Positions 35,548 to 50,400 of a DNA stretch of 64,000 bases are shown here, piece after piece. The position numbers were made by a program, and so were the translations under genes. The stretch's first letter is position 1, and each line of letters starts with the position of its first letter. Location of the stretch: contig NC_132973.1 of NCBI RefSeq assembly GCF_047496725.1, positions 14,376,233-14,440,232 on the forward strand. The letters are read 5' to 3'. The notes under the pieces are model-generated. The model was not told where the DNA came from. It saw only the letters and a program-made list of their open reading frames with translations, and made no database searches. The stretch comes from Anoplolepis gracilipes (taxonomy: Eukaryota > Arthropoda > Insecta > Hymenoptera > Formicidae).

Positions 35548-38246
35548 GTGAGTCTTCTCAGAGTGAATGTCGTGATTAATTTCTTTCTTTTCTTAGACAT
35601 GCGCTTATGGATTACGGCCTCGAAAATTCGCGTATGTTCCGTGAAATATGTGTGTATGCGTATATGTGCGTGTGTGATGCTTTGAATAGTGAGGGAAAAT
35701 TGTGGTCTTTTCTCGCGTAATATAATTTTCCTTTTTTAACTAATTAGCTAATTTTGTAAAGCAAATCCCTGGGGATGTCGTCATGGATATATAAATCATG
35801 TACACTGTTATTTAGTGTACTTGTAATATCATTGAAAATATACCATGCATGTATGATAGTATAACTTTAATGCACGCTATCATTAATTTTAAAGACAAGC
35901 TTAATTAAATGAATTAATTGTTAAAAATGCTTAATACATCTCACATTTCGAATTAAATCTTCACGTGGTTCTCAATCCAGTAGACAACTGTGTATTATTC
36001 TTATCCTAAAATTAGAAATTTGCTTTTGTATTCTTATGCAATATCGCTCTCTGGAGTAGCTTTGCCAGACGACGAAAACTCATCGTAAAAATGTCTAGAT
36101 GACATTTTAATATTCTGATTGTGATTGAAATTCTCATTTAAAATTAATTTAAAATTGAATTATTTCGATCAATTACTTATTGTTACATTTTTTTTATCCC
36201 ATGAAAATTTATCTTATTTATTTAGATTATTTAATCTTGATGCATATTTGACACTATAGCTAAAAAATGTAAAAGTAACAGTAATATCGTCGTCTCTAGT
36301 ATAAAATGTTTCATTATTTACATAAATGAAAATTATAATTTTATTATTATTTTATTTCGGTGGAGTTGATATGTATATCATGATTAAAAAATACTTGTAG
36401 AAGTAACAGTGAATCGACCATAATATAATACGTTCAATATCACGACAAAGGATAAAGATACAAGAAATATTTTTAGAACATGTATCGAGAGATTTTATTG
36501 ACGTTCTATGAAATTTTTATTTAATTCATCAAGAAATAATTTTATTGATTTTAATGCGATGTAAATAATATATTCCTACAACTGAAAATTTATTTGAAAA
36601 TTTCTTACAAAAATAGATCACGCTTTTCGAGGACAACTATCCTTAACCTTCGATTAACGCATTAAGCGGTAATTGAGAGTTTAGTCTCTCGATAAGCGTA
36701 TGGATATTTCGGTAAGTCATCACGGATGCATCTATTTTTGCCTCGTTGTTGGAAATAGATTCTCAGACAAGGTAAATTCAACCAGGCGCATTTCTGTGTC
36801 GATAAATCACAATATTAAATTGTAAATATATAATTTTACTGTATACCTACTGAAAAGATTTCAACAGATTTCATATGCACTCTCGACAGATAAGATATAA
36901 GATATGTATTGTGAAATATGTAATTTCTCTTTGTATTTTCCAACGTTTCTTGTTCGCATTGTTTGAATTGCATTATCATTGCAATGTCACATGTTAAATA
37001 AATGCTACATTACCTTGGATTAAGGTATAGATTTAAAGCCATGATAACTGTATTAATTCAGCTTTGTGTTCAGTATGATTTAACTTTGTGTCATAACACT
37101 TCACAGTCTATTCATCACGTTCGCGTTCAATATTGGTAATTTTCAATCGATAATGATATTTTTCTTCAGCCATCGTACATAGAAGTAAAAATATCAAGTT
37201 AGTAAATTTGTATCTTTTTTGCTTACAGTATTAATGAATTATATTAATCACGAATTATAGGTGCTTTTAAGATATTATATATTTTTTTATACTTTCCAAC
37301 CTCATGCTGAAAAATATTTTTTTGCAACTTAATCCAAAATTATAATTAACACACATGAAAATTGATAAAGTTTAGAGATTTACAAATGCTATATAGATTA
37401 AATAACAGTATACCGCAAAAGAGTATATTGCATCCCTGCGCTAAGCCATCCCCCAGGTAACAAGAGTAGGGGTAATGACCCAACTACATGGCAATGTACA
37501 GAGTTGCATTCTCTCCCGATGGCGTAAAAAGAACATGCAAGTTTTACGAGTAATTGTCGTGCAAAACGATACCTTCTCGGCCCTGAACTTAACGGGAGTG
37601 AGAGTAACTTTGTTATAGTATATCAAAGTTCCCTATATATATGGTCTACTATCTCGAGCTTTCAGTATAATATAAGTGAAATAATACATATCTTTCTCTC
37701 TTTCGGATCTTTTAAAAATAAAATATATGTCAGAAATAATAAATATATACCATAAGAAAATCTAAAAATATGAATCTCCCCTAGACATTTATTTAAAAGA
37801 CCATTTCAATCTATACAAAGCTCAATCAATTTGATTTATTATCGCACAATATATTGGCAATGTCTTCATCCTTGAAATTCTCGACATCAACTTTCCTGTC
37901 TATCGCATCATCATTAAAATAATTTATCTTCCTAAAGAAATACAATTATATCGCAACAATATTTCATGATAAAATAGACAGCTACATAACGCGAAAATCG
38001 TGTAATACAGTCGCATAAAGGGGGGATTTTGCGTTAACGGAATCTCGAGCATGCGGAATTTGATTAAAGGTGTCGGGCGCGTGCGCGAGGAACGTCGGCG
38101 AGCGGTCTGGGTGCCCTCCGACCAGCAGTGGGTGATTGTCGGTGTTTCACGACAGTTCAAGCGCGACCATCACCATTATCGTCGTGGTCATCATCTTCGT
38201 CGGCGAGACGAAGAAGTCAAGAGTCCCGGTGTGTAGTGACAGAAAC
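35548..38246. other. AT-rich stretch, probable RyR leader intron
   Basis: No gene recognised. If the exon ending at 35547 belongs to RyR, this is its leader intron. A GC-richer patch near 37430-37610 has no recognisable frame. From about 38050 the sequence becomes CpG-rich toward the RyR start codon. Confidence 0.45.
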
Positions 38247-38273
38247 ATGCCGACCATGCGAGACCGTGCATGA
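38247..38273 (+). other. 8-codon upstream ORF before the RyR start
   Basis: ATG at 38247 opens MPTMRDRA and stops with TGA at 38271-38273, about 150 bases upstream of the RyR start. It matters only if transcription begins left of it, which is not known. Confidence 0.35.
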
Positions 38274-38421
38274 CCGACCGCTTCAACATTGACAAGGGTG
38301 CCTTGGACACCGAGTGACACGCGAGTTACGAGCACGCACACTCGCGTACGCGCACGCACATACGTGAGCGCAGAAGTGAGACAGTCAGAGGAGTCTCGTC
38401 GCGTGGAAGCGCGCCGAAGGA

Positions 38422-41400
38422 ATGGCCGATAGCGAGGGTGGTTCCGAGCAGGACGACGTATCATTCCTTCGTACGGTAAGTTCCACTTTACTATGGGCGA
38501 GCTTATGATTGCGCCACGAAAAGAAGTCAATAGCTTCAAAGTTTAAGCAAAACGCTCAGAGAGATCAGGAAGTTTGTATAAATCAGTAGACGATATAAGT
38601 TACCTTGCTACTTTTTGAGATGGATAAAGGAAATAAAGTTCGAAAGATTATACTAACAAATACTGAAAAGAATGTTTCGTAGTCATTGAGAGCGAAGAGA
38701 TAGTCGATTTTATGTGAAAAGAAATCATTGGCAACATGCATTTTTCATTGACAGTTCGCTTATAATTTGTTTTCTTTAAAGCAGCTTATTTTCTATTAGA
38801 TGAACCTATTTAAATCGCTAATATGTATGATTAGCGTGTCGATGGTTTTTTATTTTAATAAGAGAAATAACTTTAATATCGATGAAGATTAAATATCTAT
38901 TGATGTTGATAATTTTGTAGGTAATAAGTACGATATATGCAAGGTGCACAATAGTTATCAATAAGTTTGAAAAGAGCCGAGTGTAAATGTATCCGCAAGC
39001 GTGCTCGCGAAAAGCACGCAGAAACAGAGAGGTGGTTCGCCTTCAATGATGCAGTAGTGTTTGTGTGAAAATGAATGAATGCCGATAGAGAGTTGAAACT
39101 TTGCTTACACAAGAAGCGAATAAACTATAAACTCTGCACGAACTGTTGTATTACGCATACATTGCATTGTATATAATGTATAACTTTAATCCATGCTTTT
39201 TTTCAAAAACATAATGGAAAAAATTTCAAAAATTTTTGTATATAATTTCTTTAAAAAATATTTAATCGTGAAATCTAGTGCTTAATGTATTATCATATTA
39301 TGTTTCCAAATCAAATTAAATTGTAATATATAATCAATTTTTAATAAGTCTAAAAATTGAACGAATTTAAAAAGTGTTTGACAATTTAAATTGTTGATGA
39401 CAGCTTTAAATGGCTTTAAATATTATTTAAAGACACTAAAATTCGCTTCATTTTACATATAAATTTAATTTCTTATATAAAAAGTTGTGGCAGGAAAGAA
39501 CTGTGTGAGATTTTAACAAAATGTGGAAGCACTTGAAGTTCCTTCTAGCCACAACCTTGACCTCATTCGACCTACAGGGCTGACTGTAGTAGTCAAGAGA
39601 CAACCTTTTATCATCACGTATGACGTTTGTGTATTTAATCTGTTATGTTATATTTATATTATACATTCGATATTGTATTAATTACAATAATACAATTTAC
39701 TGTACCATAAAATTTACATACAAATATCAGAAACGTTAGTCAATCAGAAATGTAAATATTCTCCTCTCTAATATAAATTGATTATTAATTCTCATATTTT
39801 AGTTTTAATATGTTTTAAATTGTATATATTTATTTATATATTTATTAAAATAATATATATATATATAAAATAAAAAATTAGTTACAAATTATAGTTTAAA
39901 AAATATTGAATTTATCACATAAAACTATTCATAAATTAAATTGAATCGCGTGTTCTGTATTTTATGACCTTCGTGTTCGTTACCATTTTTTACCATTCTT
40001 TTACATTCCCACCCAAAACACGATGCTAACTCAGTGCTTTAAAATTTTAAAGCTATATATATTGTAAATACATATAATATGTTGCAAATTATATTTTTTT
40101 TTTTTTTTTTTTGCTAAGACCTTGAAATAAAATAAAAATCTAAATTCCAAACGTATTCTATCGATTTTGACAGTAGAAGTTTACAATATATCTCTTTATC
40201 GTTTTATCAAATGCAGTTTATCTTCTAATTTCTCATATTCGTTTCACGTACTATTAATGGATTTTTTCTGACGTATTTAATGATAACCAAAAGTTATGTT
40301 TCGTTATTAGTGGATCTACGTCTCCTTCTTCGCGTGATTCCTAACTTGCGCCGTCTTTTTCGTTCTCTCTCTGCCAAAAGTACATACTTCTGTCTCTCTT
40401 GCTCGGGTAAGGCACACCATTCTTTACCAGCCTGCCGAGCGACTTCTGTCACGTGTTTGTCGGGCATTTTATTAAAATACATCTCGAGAAAGAAGATAAT
40501 AAAAGGATTCTGCGAGACGACTTTCGGGTTCCTTCTTCGTCGGCAGGTACATGATACGCCAGGTTCGGCCGCTTTTCTTCTATTCTTTCGTCTGCGACGG
40601 TTTGTGCATGCCGTCTCGTTATCGTTGTTCTTCTCCATGGGTTCGCCCATCTCTTTATTTGATTTTTCAATAATGCGTCTGTAAAGGGCCGGTTTATTCA
40701 TTGTATGTTCTATTATAATTTTTATTATAAATTATAAATAAATAAATACTATGAATTAATGAAATTAATATTTAAACTTCTTAGAAAATGCGCTGTATGC
40801 ATCTACGTATTTAATATAATATGCTATTGTCGGCAATCGAACGGAACATTTTGGATTTCCGCAAAAATTCTGATTCTTCTTTGAAGTTCGCGATTGATTG
40901 ATTAGCGTTCAACTCGATTTACGACAAAAAATTTGTAATTAACGGGATGTATGAAACGCATGATAGAACATTGAACGCAAAGTTGATTATTCCCTATGAG
41001 AACGATTCCGATCGTTCGATCGCGGTCGTGGTTGTCTTCGCAGAATTAAACCGGCTTTCGTGTTCTTGTTAAATCAATGTGGCAAAATCGCGTGCGAAAT
41101 ACATCTCTGCTAGAGTCGCGTCGCGACAACATGCCATATAAAATCAGCCGGGCTCGATGCCAAGAAGAGGGTCGTTCGCATTCTTACGTGAGAAATCATA
41201 TCTGCGCCGTTCGACAGACTACTTTTTCTGTGAATGAATTATGTAAGCTAATTCGACGGAAGATCGAAAGCGAGGAATATCGCTCACCTGCCTTCATAGG
41301 ATGTGCTTTCGTAATTGTTAGATTCGTCCATCTTCTGCCGTTTGCAATTTTCACTTGGTAATTTAATTTGTGTCAAAAAAAAGAGAGAGAAAGAAAAATG

Positions 41401-43489
41401 TCCCTCGCGGTGAAAACATCTGAAGTTTTACGAGCTTCTCTCATTTTGCACGCTCGAGAATAATCGATGATCCTATCGATTATCGATGTTGCGATATCAT
41501 TTATAATAGGATTGTAGTTTTTATTGTTGTTGAAATAAAGTTGCGTTGTATAAAATTATGTTTAAAACTTTGTGATTACAAACGTTCCAATATTGTTGAA
41601 ATTACTTCTCAGTGAAATTAAAAAATTATTGTCAATTTTACCTACTAATGGATATGATTTAGTAATTTATATACAAAAAACTTGAATAATGAACATTTAC
41701 AATGTAACTTTCAGACTATGATAAATCGAAAGATAAATCATTCCAATATTTTTACCTACGTAATAAAGAAATAAAGAAATTCTTATAACGATGTCTCTCG
41801 AAAGCCTTTCTCAAATAAATTTAATATCATGCTGAATTAATTAATTTTGCTTGATACATTTTTCAAACAAGTTTATGATTAATTTATTGTACAATTTCGA
41901 TGATGGAATTTTATAACATGTGCACATAATAGATGTTATGTGTATAGAAATCTAACAAAACTTTAAACAATATGTTTGCAAAGTTTTTATTTAAAGCTAA
42001 TCGCTTTTAGTTAATTTTAGAATTTGATGCAGCGGCTTCTGTCTGATCAATACGTCTCACGTAGCTGTTTCATTAGTGTTACTGCATTGAAAAGTGATGA
42101 ATTTATAATTAATATACCGCGGTGTGCAACGTGCGTTGGATGCGCCGAGTATCGAACAACAAACGATATAGTATACACACGATATCACGCTGCAATATCC
42201 CACCTTTCTAACCCTCTTCCAGCTCAATGATGCTGTGAAGCGTCATGAAGCTTATTTTTTTTAGCGATATATTTATTAAATATCACTTTAGATGCATAGT
42301 TGATATTTCTATTAAATGAAGGAAGTGAATAAATATTAATTTAATTTAATTTTGTTAGAATTAGAAGTTAGATAGATCAATTAAGTCAAGTTTATAAAAT
42401 TATTTTTATTAAATTTATATGATTTATAACACATTTTAATTCTGTCAAATATATTTTCAACTGTGAATATAATGAATTCATCGCGTTGTATAACCTTTCT
42501 GTTTTTCTATCTAAATAAAAGATCTGAAACTTGTAATGTACACGTGTAAAAGTAACAATGATTTATAATTATTTTCCAGTTTGATAGAATTATATGGATT
42601 ATTTACTTGTGAAATGAAGGTGTACCCTTGACCTATACCTGACATATTGTAACTTCGATCGTAACTAGATGACGGAAGTTTATCAATGTATTCGGTTGAT
42701 TATCAATGCACATGTCACGTATTCTCCTATCAAACGTTCAATTAAGTTTCCGTAAGTTTTTAACATTTCGATTATCAGATTCAGTCGAAAAACCATCGCA
42801 GAATAAAATTAATTATATTATAATTATATTATATTTTTTTTATTGATAAACAATTTATATATAGAACAACAAAAATTAATACGTTAAAATAATACTTAAA
42901 AAAAAATACATAATTATGAAAATGGCATACAAAAGATGCTGATACTTTTAATGACAATTTGCAATTATATAAGAATTTCTTTTCTATTGGTTTCTCGCAA
43001 ATTTCTCGTAAATTATAATCACAAGCTGGAAATTTTTAATAATTGAAAATTTTCTATATAATGTATTGATTAAAAAGCAATTGTGCACATTAGCAGTTTG
43101 TGAATCGCGCCAAGCGCAGAGTGATTGAGATTACGCTTTATTAATATCTTGATAAATAAGATTAAGTCTCCTTGCCAAATTTCCAGCGGAAACTTTCGGC
43201 GTCTCGCGTGTCTCAGACGCAAATATACGAGCACATATATGGCGAATCGCGTGCCATTCCAGCATGGATTCAATTCGGATTTAATCCGATAGGAAGTTAT
43301 GTTAATGTGTCCTTTAGGTAAAACATTATTTATGCATCTTTTTCCGTTACATATTAATTTTTTTCAAACAGCCAGATACATATCAAAAAAAATATGCGTG
43401 CGCGTTTACGATTGCGCACCCTATCGCACAATGTCAAGTGTATATCATAACGATCGACAATATCTCAGTAATATTTCACTCGAGGGGAT

Positions 43490-43522
<33 letters not shown>

Positions 43523-46500
43523 GATAGAGATAGAGATAGAGAGAGAAAGAGAGTAGGTGTGGTTTTAGCATAGTTAGTAGCACAGGCGAAATACGATTAA
43601 TATGATCCTGCAAAATAATTTCATTTACATAGACAGTTTCATCACGATGCAACCAGGACTATCCCATCGATTTCAATTAAACTTTATAATTATATGATTG
43701 CCTTAGTTACATTCCCGCCAATAAACCGTGCTGATTACCATCACGATTAAACATTATTTGAAGCGCGAATAATACTAGATATATTATCTATTTTATTTGT
43801 TTTAAAAGATTTGAATTTATTTCTAAGAAACATACAATTTTTTTATATATATTTACAATACAGTTAAAAATATATAATATTTTTAATTAGATTATCGTAT
43901 CGTTTAGGAAAAGTTAAAAAAAATACTTAGATAATCATTGTATTAATTTTCTTTGTATACCATTAAGACTGAGCTTGGGAATGTTAATCATGATATAATA
44001 CAATCTTATCGGAGCAATTCGCATTGCATGTAGTTTATATATTATATATATGTATATGTATAATATATAGATACATACCAATGAAGAAACGAATTGTTTA
44101 ATCTACATGATATAATAGAAATAGAGAGATAAACAATATTTCCGTGACTTTCGACCTAGTTTCTCTAAGTTGCTCATAAAATTTTCAAAGGATGCACGTA
44201 GTTGACATCACTTGTTCTTTCTCTTTTTCTTTCACATTTCTATTTAGAGTTGAAGGGCACATATGAACATGTAGCATAATGCTTTTCTTGCTAGGTGTAG
44301 GTGGATTAAAAAAAAAAATAAAACTGTAGCGTGATAAAAGATTAAAATTTTTTAAATTGCAACAAAAAAATCAAGTGCATGAAAACCCAGCTGGTATAGA
44401 TCGAGAGAAAAATTTGCACGCATCAAGGGTTAAAATCGAGCGACGCAAATCGAATGACTCACTCGATGAGTTTCTTGTAGCGCGACGTTATTGCGAGCGT
44501 GCGTTAATAATGTCGTTGTGAGAAATGCATGTTTTCCGCTCAGCGATGCGACGTGTCCAAAGATTACGAAGTGCCTCCGAAGCCGGAGGCATATATTTGT
44601 ATGCTCGCTCTCATGCATTCTTGAGGTCGTCCAAATTGGTTTTGGCACAGTTTTGGCCGGTATTCTGTCATTTAGTCTGTACCATATTTCGCACGATTTC
44701 GCCAAAGCACGTCATTAACATTGTAATGAGAAGATTTTTTTTTTTCTCAAAACAATCGACAGATCGAGGAGCATTTCCCTCTAACCGGCATTTTCATCAG
44801 GGCTCGTTTTCATACCCATGAAAATTAAATGCGGGTAGCTGCTTTCGACTATAGCAGATTGCAAAATCTTTAGTGCTATTGCGCACTATTGCAGCACAGC
44901 AAACATCTCAGTACGATATAATACACGACGAGGCTTTTTCGAGAAAGTTCTCCGCGCTGTCAATCTACATGCGCGAATCAATGTAAATTCCAAGAAACTT
45001 TGAAGTTATATAAATATTACAAAACAGAAGAATTAACTAATATATTATGATTATAAATTATATCAAAAAATTAATTTAATTAATGTTCTCAGTTTGATGA
45101 TATTCGGCTTTTTCGAGTTTTTAAAACAAATTACATAGGAAATATATAAAGACATCGTTTAAAATTTACAGGAAGATATGGTATGTCTGTCCTGTACGGC
45201 GACAGGAGAAAGGGTCTGTCTGGCAGCCGAGGGTTTCGGCAATCGACATTGCTTCCTCGAGAATATCGCGGACAAGGTAAAAATAACTGCAATTTTTATT
45301 GCTTCGCTCTCATTATGTCATTTTTTTTATCATTATTGTTGATCATTAATTTTTTTTTATTTCTAGAATATACCGCCAGATCTGTCGCAATGCGTGTTCG
45401 TGATAGAGCAGGCTCTCTCGGTGAGAGCCTTACAGGAGTTAGTCACAGCTGCTGGTTCCGAGACGGTAATGTATACATGTTCTTTCTCTAATATCTCGTA
45501 CACTCGTATGACTTCAGCTTTGGCAGTAAAATTCCAGGAAATAGTTCGTAGCTTCTATTTGACGCGTGCCGTAAAAAAAGAAATATTCCCTATTTATTAT
45601 TTTAAAAAGGAGGACTTTTCAAACAAGTACAAGTACATCGAACGATAAGGCTCGTAATTCATTGAATTCAATTCATGTAATTCATTGATTCCGCGAATAG
45701 TGTGCGTCATCATCTGTCTCACAATTATAAACTTAATCTGTCTCATAATTATAAACTTATTGCATTCTAAATTAATCGTTAAATATAAATTTATTTTATT
45801 ACGCCTGCATAAGAATGGGCCATAAAACGTGTCCTTTTAATTGCAATTATGTGTAAAATGTTAAGAACGTAATCCTCAAACTACTACTCGAAAAACTATG
45901 ATCTAAGAGATGTTTAAAAAATGTCTAAAGAATATAAAGATATTTTATAGACATTTTTTTAATGTCTTTTAGATCTTGAAACTTGCTCAACTTTTCTGCC
46001 GATAATTTTGGAAGAGTTCCTGATACATCGGAATAGCTTCTTTTTGATGCATTAGCACGCACCTCCTTCGCCACTGCACCCCCCTGTGTCCGTATGATTG
46101 TGGCATGTGTCCATGTAGCCGTGTAAAACAATTTCGAATTTACAATTTCGTTTTTTTTAAAGCATTTTTATTTCCATTTTATCATTCGAAATATGCTAGC
46201 GTTGTGAAAAACAAATCATCTGAAAATTTAATCGAGACCCACCGTCATCGACCATGAAACATCATACGCATATATTATTTCATTTTTTTTTTATTTCTTA
46301 ATTTGTCATTTTTTTCCTTTATATTCCCCCTTTTTTCTTTACAATCAATCCAAATCGACATTTAATGACATTATCGACATTAATCAAGGAGATTCATTGC
46401 CTCTTATGTTTTTTTTTCTCTTTACAGCAACAAGACAGTTTAGTAAGTATAATTTACATCTGCGGGGCGCCGTGTCCGCTCTTGGGTAAAATATCATTTG

Positions 46501-47351
46501 TTTGTGTGTTAAAACATCATAACGCCCGATCGAGCATGAGTGAAAATATGAATAATTTATTTCATAAAACGGTCAATTTTTGAAATATTCAATAGTCTTT
46601 ATTTAACATCGCATTTAATAAAGCGTTATAAAGAGTCATAAAGCGTATGATTCTGAATTGCATTTATCTAACATAAAGATTGTATTCAATGTAAATTTAA
46701 ATTAAAAATAAATAATTACAAAATTTAACTTATATGCCACTTTTAAAATAAATAAATTCTATTTTTGTATTTAATTAAAACTTTGTAAAAAATGTGGCAT
46801 TGTTTAATATAATTTAATTGTAATATAGTAATATCTTAATTAATTTTTTTTCAAACTTCTTATTGCATACATATATATCAAGATGTTGTTTCACTCATTC
46901 GATTGACTAAGCATTCATTCTGAAAGCTTCAATTAACATTAATATTACGTTGAAATTAATAAGAGATTGCTTGCTTTCATTTGTCTAATATAATTAATCG
47001 TCTATGTTAAAATCATATTTAGCAATCTATGCCTCTTCGATATATGCCTCGAGCTTTGCATCGTGGTTAATATCAGCATTTATGGCCTCCTCTTATCAGT
47101 ATAAGCTTGTAGAAATTGTTTAAGAAACTCTGTCATTTTGCGAAGTATTAAAATCTCGTATCATATATACGTAGAGAGAAATATAATATTATATCGAGTA
47201 TGAAAAGGGGTTGCAAGGGCTTTGACCAATCCTTTGATGTTTCCAGGGAAAGGGCACCGGGTCAGGGCACAGGACCTTGTTATATGGTAATGCAATATTG
47301 TTGCGACATCTAAACAGTGACATGGTAAATTAATTTTCCTTATATATATAT

Positions 47352-47410
<59 letters not shown>

Positions 47411-50400
47411 GTTAATTTTTAATGATTACATAAATATCTGTGTTTGTGTTTATAGTATCTGGCGTGTCTATCTACAAGTTCATCGAATGATAAACTAGCC
47501 TTTGATGTCGGTTTACAAGAACATTCGCACGGTTAGTGCAATGCTATCGTTTTAACTTTTTATTTAATTTTTAATAAATATTTAATTACTTTACTGTAGT
47601 TAATATTATTTCTTTTTATTCTTCAGTACATATAACTCATTGCTTGGTTGAATAATTACAAATGCAATTATAACTTTCAACAAAATTAAGTTAAAGTTAA
47701 GTTCAAACTTGTTGTAGCAAATTTGTGGTAGGTCAGAGAACATGAATTAAACATCATACTTTGCTTTTCTGCTGAACTTTATCAAGTTTTATTTGTGCAG
47801 GTGAAGCGTGTTGGTGGACCGTACACCCTGCCTCTAAACAAAGATCTGAGGGTGAGAAAGTGCGTGTGGGTGACGATCTTATTTTGGTATCTGTCGCTAC
47901 TGAACGATACTTGGTAAGAGTTCGACATTTAATATATACATATTAAAATAAAATAAAATAAAGTAGAAATAAAAATAAAGTAAGAATATAATTTTAATTA
48001 TGAAAAGCAATAATAATATCTTGAGGATAATTTTTTTGTACGAATAAAAAAAATATATATATTTTAATAAATATCATTTTTTTGTTTCAGCATACGACGA
48101 AAGAAAACGATTTATCGGTGGTTAATGCATCTTTTCACGTAACCCATTGGTCGGTACAACCTTATGGTACCGGTATTAGTAGAATGAAATATGTTGGTTT
48201 TGTTTTTGGCGGCGATGTATTGCGATTCTTTCACGGCGGTGATGAGTGTTTGACAATTCCTTCGACTTGGAGTCCAGCACCCAGTCAAAAGTATTATATC
48301 TATTGCATATGCCTTGATAAGACTAATAATAATTCATGCATACAATTTAATTATTAATTAATTAATTAATTAGATATAATTGATGAATTAATTAATAAAA
48401 TTAAATAATGTAATAAAATTGTAATTGTCTTATATATGATTATAGAGTCTTGTAAAACTTGTAAAAAACTAAAATAATTATTATTACTTAAAAATGAAAA
48501 AGAGGATGAAAATAAAATTGTTTTATCACTTTACAGTCTCGTAATCTATGAAGGCGGTAGCGTAATGAGTCAAGCGAGATCGCTATGGAGATTAGAGCTT
48601 GCCAGGACAAAATGGGCGGGTGGTTTTATCAACTGGCTACATCCTATGAGGATCAGGCACTTGACGACCGGTCGTTATCTCGGCGTGAAGGAGAACAACG
48701 AGCTCTATCTGGTCGATAGGTTAATACTTATTTTTAGAAAAAGTTCAAGGGTCATGGCAATTCTTATAGGCTTACGACAATGTTTCCTAAATCTACGATT
48801 ATTTTTTTCTGAAGGAATGAGGCAACGATCGAAACTTCGACATTCTGGCTACGGCAGGAAAAGGATGATCAAAAGATTGTTCTTGAGGACAAAGATCTGG
48901 AAGTCATCGGAATGCCGATCATTAAATACGGTGACTCTACTGTTATTATGCAACATGCCACCACGTGCCTCTGGGTGTCTTATAAGGTAAGAAAATAAAT
49001 TGTTAAATACAATATAGAATATAAATAATTTTAAAACAATCACACAAATTCCGATTAATAATTAGCTAATGGCTTCTCTGATTTCTGTAAAATATATTTA
49101 AAAGTTTAACAAAAGTAGTAACAAATTTTCACGATTCTTACGATTACATGACATTTCTTTAGTCATATGAGACGAAAAAAAAGGGAGTCGGAAAAGTTGA
49201 AGAAAAGCAGGCGGTACTTCACGAAGAGGGTAAAATGGACGATGGTTTAGATTTCTCTAGATCTCAAGAAGAAGAATCTCGCACTGCCCGCGTCATCAGA
49301 AAGTGCAGCAGCTTGTTTACTCAATTTATCACGTGAGTATTCAAAATTAATATAATAAAATATTCTTAAAGATATAAAAAAAAAGAGATAAATATATAAT
49401 ATTAGATTAAAATGAACAAAAAATTATAATATATCGACCATATATCAAAAAATAAAAAAATTTTGTTAAAAATATCAAACATGCTTTAGAGGCCTAGAAA
49501 CATTGCAAGTGGACAGAAGAGCGTCCATGTTTTTTCAAAACGTGAATCTGAATGAGATGGTAATGTGTCTTGAAGACTTGATCAATTACTTTGCTCAACC
49601 CGAGGATGACATGGGTAAGAAAATATACTTTTTTCTTTAAACATTTCTTTGAAACAGATCAATTTAATAATAGATTTTTCCAGAACACGAAGAAAAACAG
49701 AACAAATTCCGAGCTCTTAGAAACCGTCAAGATCTCTTTCAAGAGGAAGGCATACTGAATTTAATTCTCGAAGCTATCGACAAAATTAACGTGATCACTT
49801 CACAAGGATTTCTCGTCGCTCTTTCCGGTGATGAGAGTGGCCAAGCTTGGGATCAGATATCCGGATATCTTTACCAATTACTAGCGGCCATTATCAAGGG
49901 TAATCACACCAATTGCGCTCAGTTCGCTAATAGCAATCGTCTCAACTGGTTGTTCAGTCGACTGGGCTCACAAGCTTCCAGCGAAGGAACTGGAATGTTA
50001 GACGTACTTCATTGTGTGCTGATTGATTCGCCGGAGGCTTTGAACATGATGAGGGTAACGTGTCATTTTTTTATAATGTAGATTATTGGACTAATAATAG
50101 TATAAATAATTTCTCTATAAAATAATTTTATAGAATGAATTAAATTTGTAAATTTGTATAAATATAAATAACTTTATGTAAATATTAATTATATAAATTA
50201 ATTTAGTTTATTCTATTTGTGAATTTTTTAATCTTGATTTAAAAATATTTTTTTTCAGGACGAGCACATAAAAGTAATTATTTCTTTACTAGAAAAACAC
50301 GGAAGAGATCCCAAGGTTTTGGATGTTTTATGCTCACTATGCGTCGGTAATGGCGTTGCAGTGCGTTCTTCGCAGAATAATATTTGTGACTTTTTGTTGC

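Larger units (their letters stand above)
38476..45171. other. RyR intron 1, with a nested antisense gene
   Basis: A 6.7-kb intron beginning GTAAGT and ending TTTACAG. It holds the minus-strand HMG-box gene at 40294-40701, a poly(T) run at 40091-40112 and a GA/GATAGA repeat at 43487-43552. GC-richer patches at 41000-41350, 42020-42240, 43080-43270 and 44400-44830 contain no frame that I recognise. Confidence 0.6.

Noticed and set aside
37441..37626. 61-codon minus-strand frame in the probable RyR leader intron
   Set aside because: Not recognisable as a transposase or any other family; probably chance in a GC-richer patch.
38147..38539. 130-codon minus-strand frame over the RyR start exon
   Set aside because: It is antisense to the RyR leader and first coding exon in CpG-rich sequence, with no domain.
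40280..40684. 134-codon plus-strand frame opposite the HMG-box gene
   Set aside because: A shadow of the minus-strand gene, in which Arg codons read as Ser/Leu/Phe; no domain.
44430..44821. Overlapping frames on both strands in RyR intron 1
   Set aside because: No domain, no consistent strand, no splice signals linking them to other exons.
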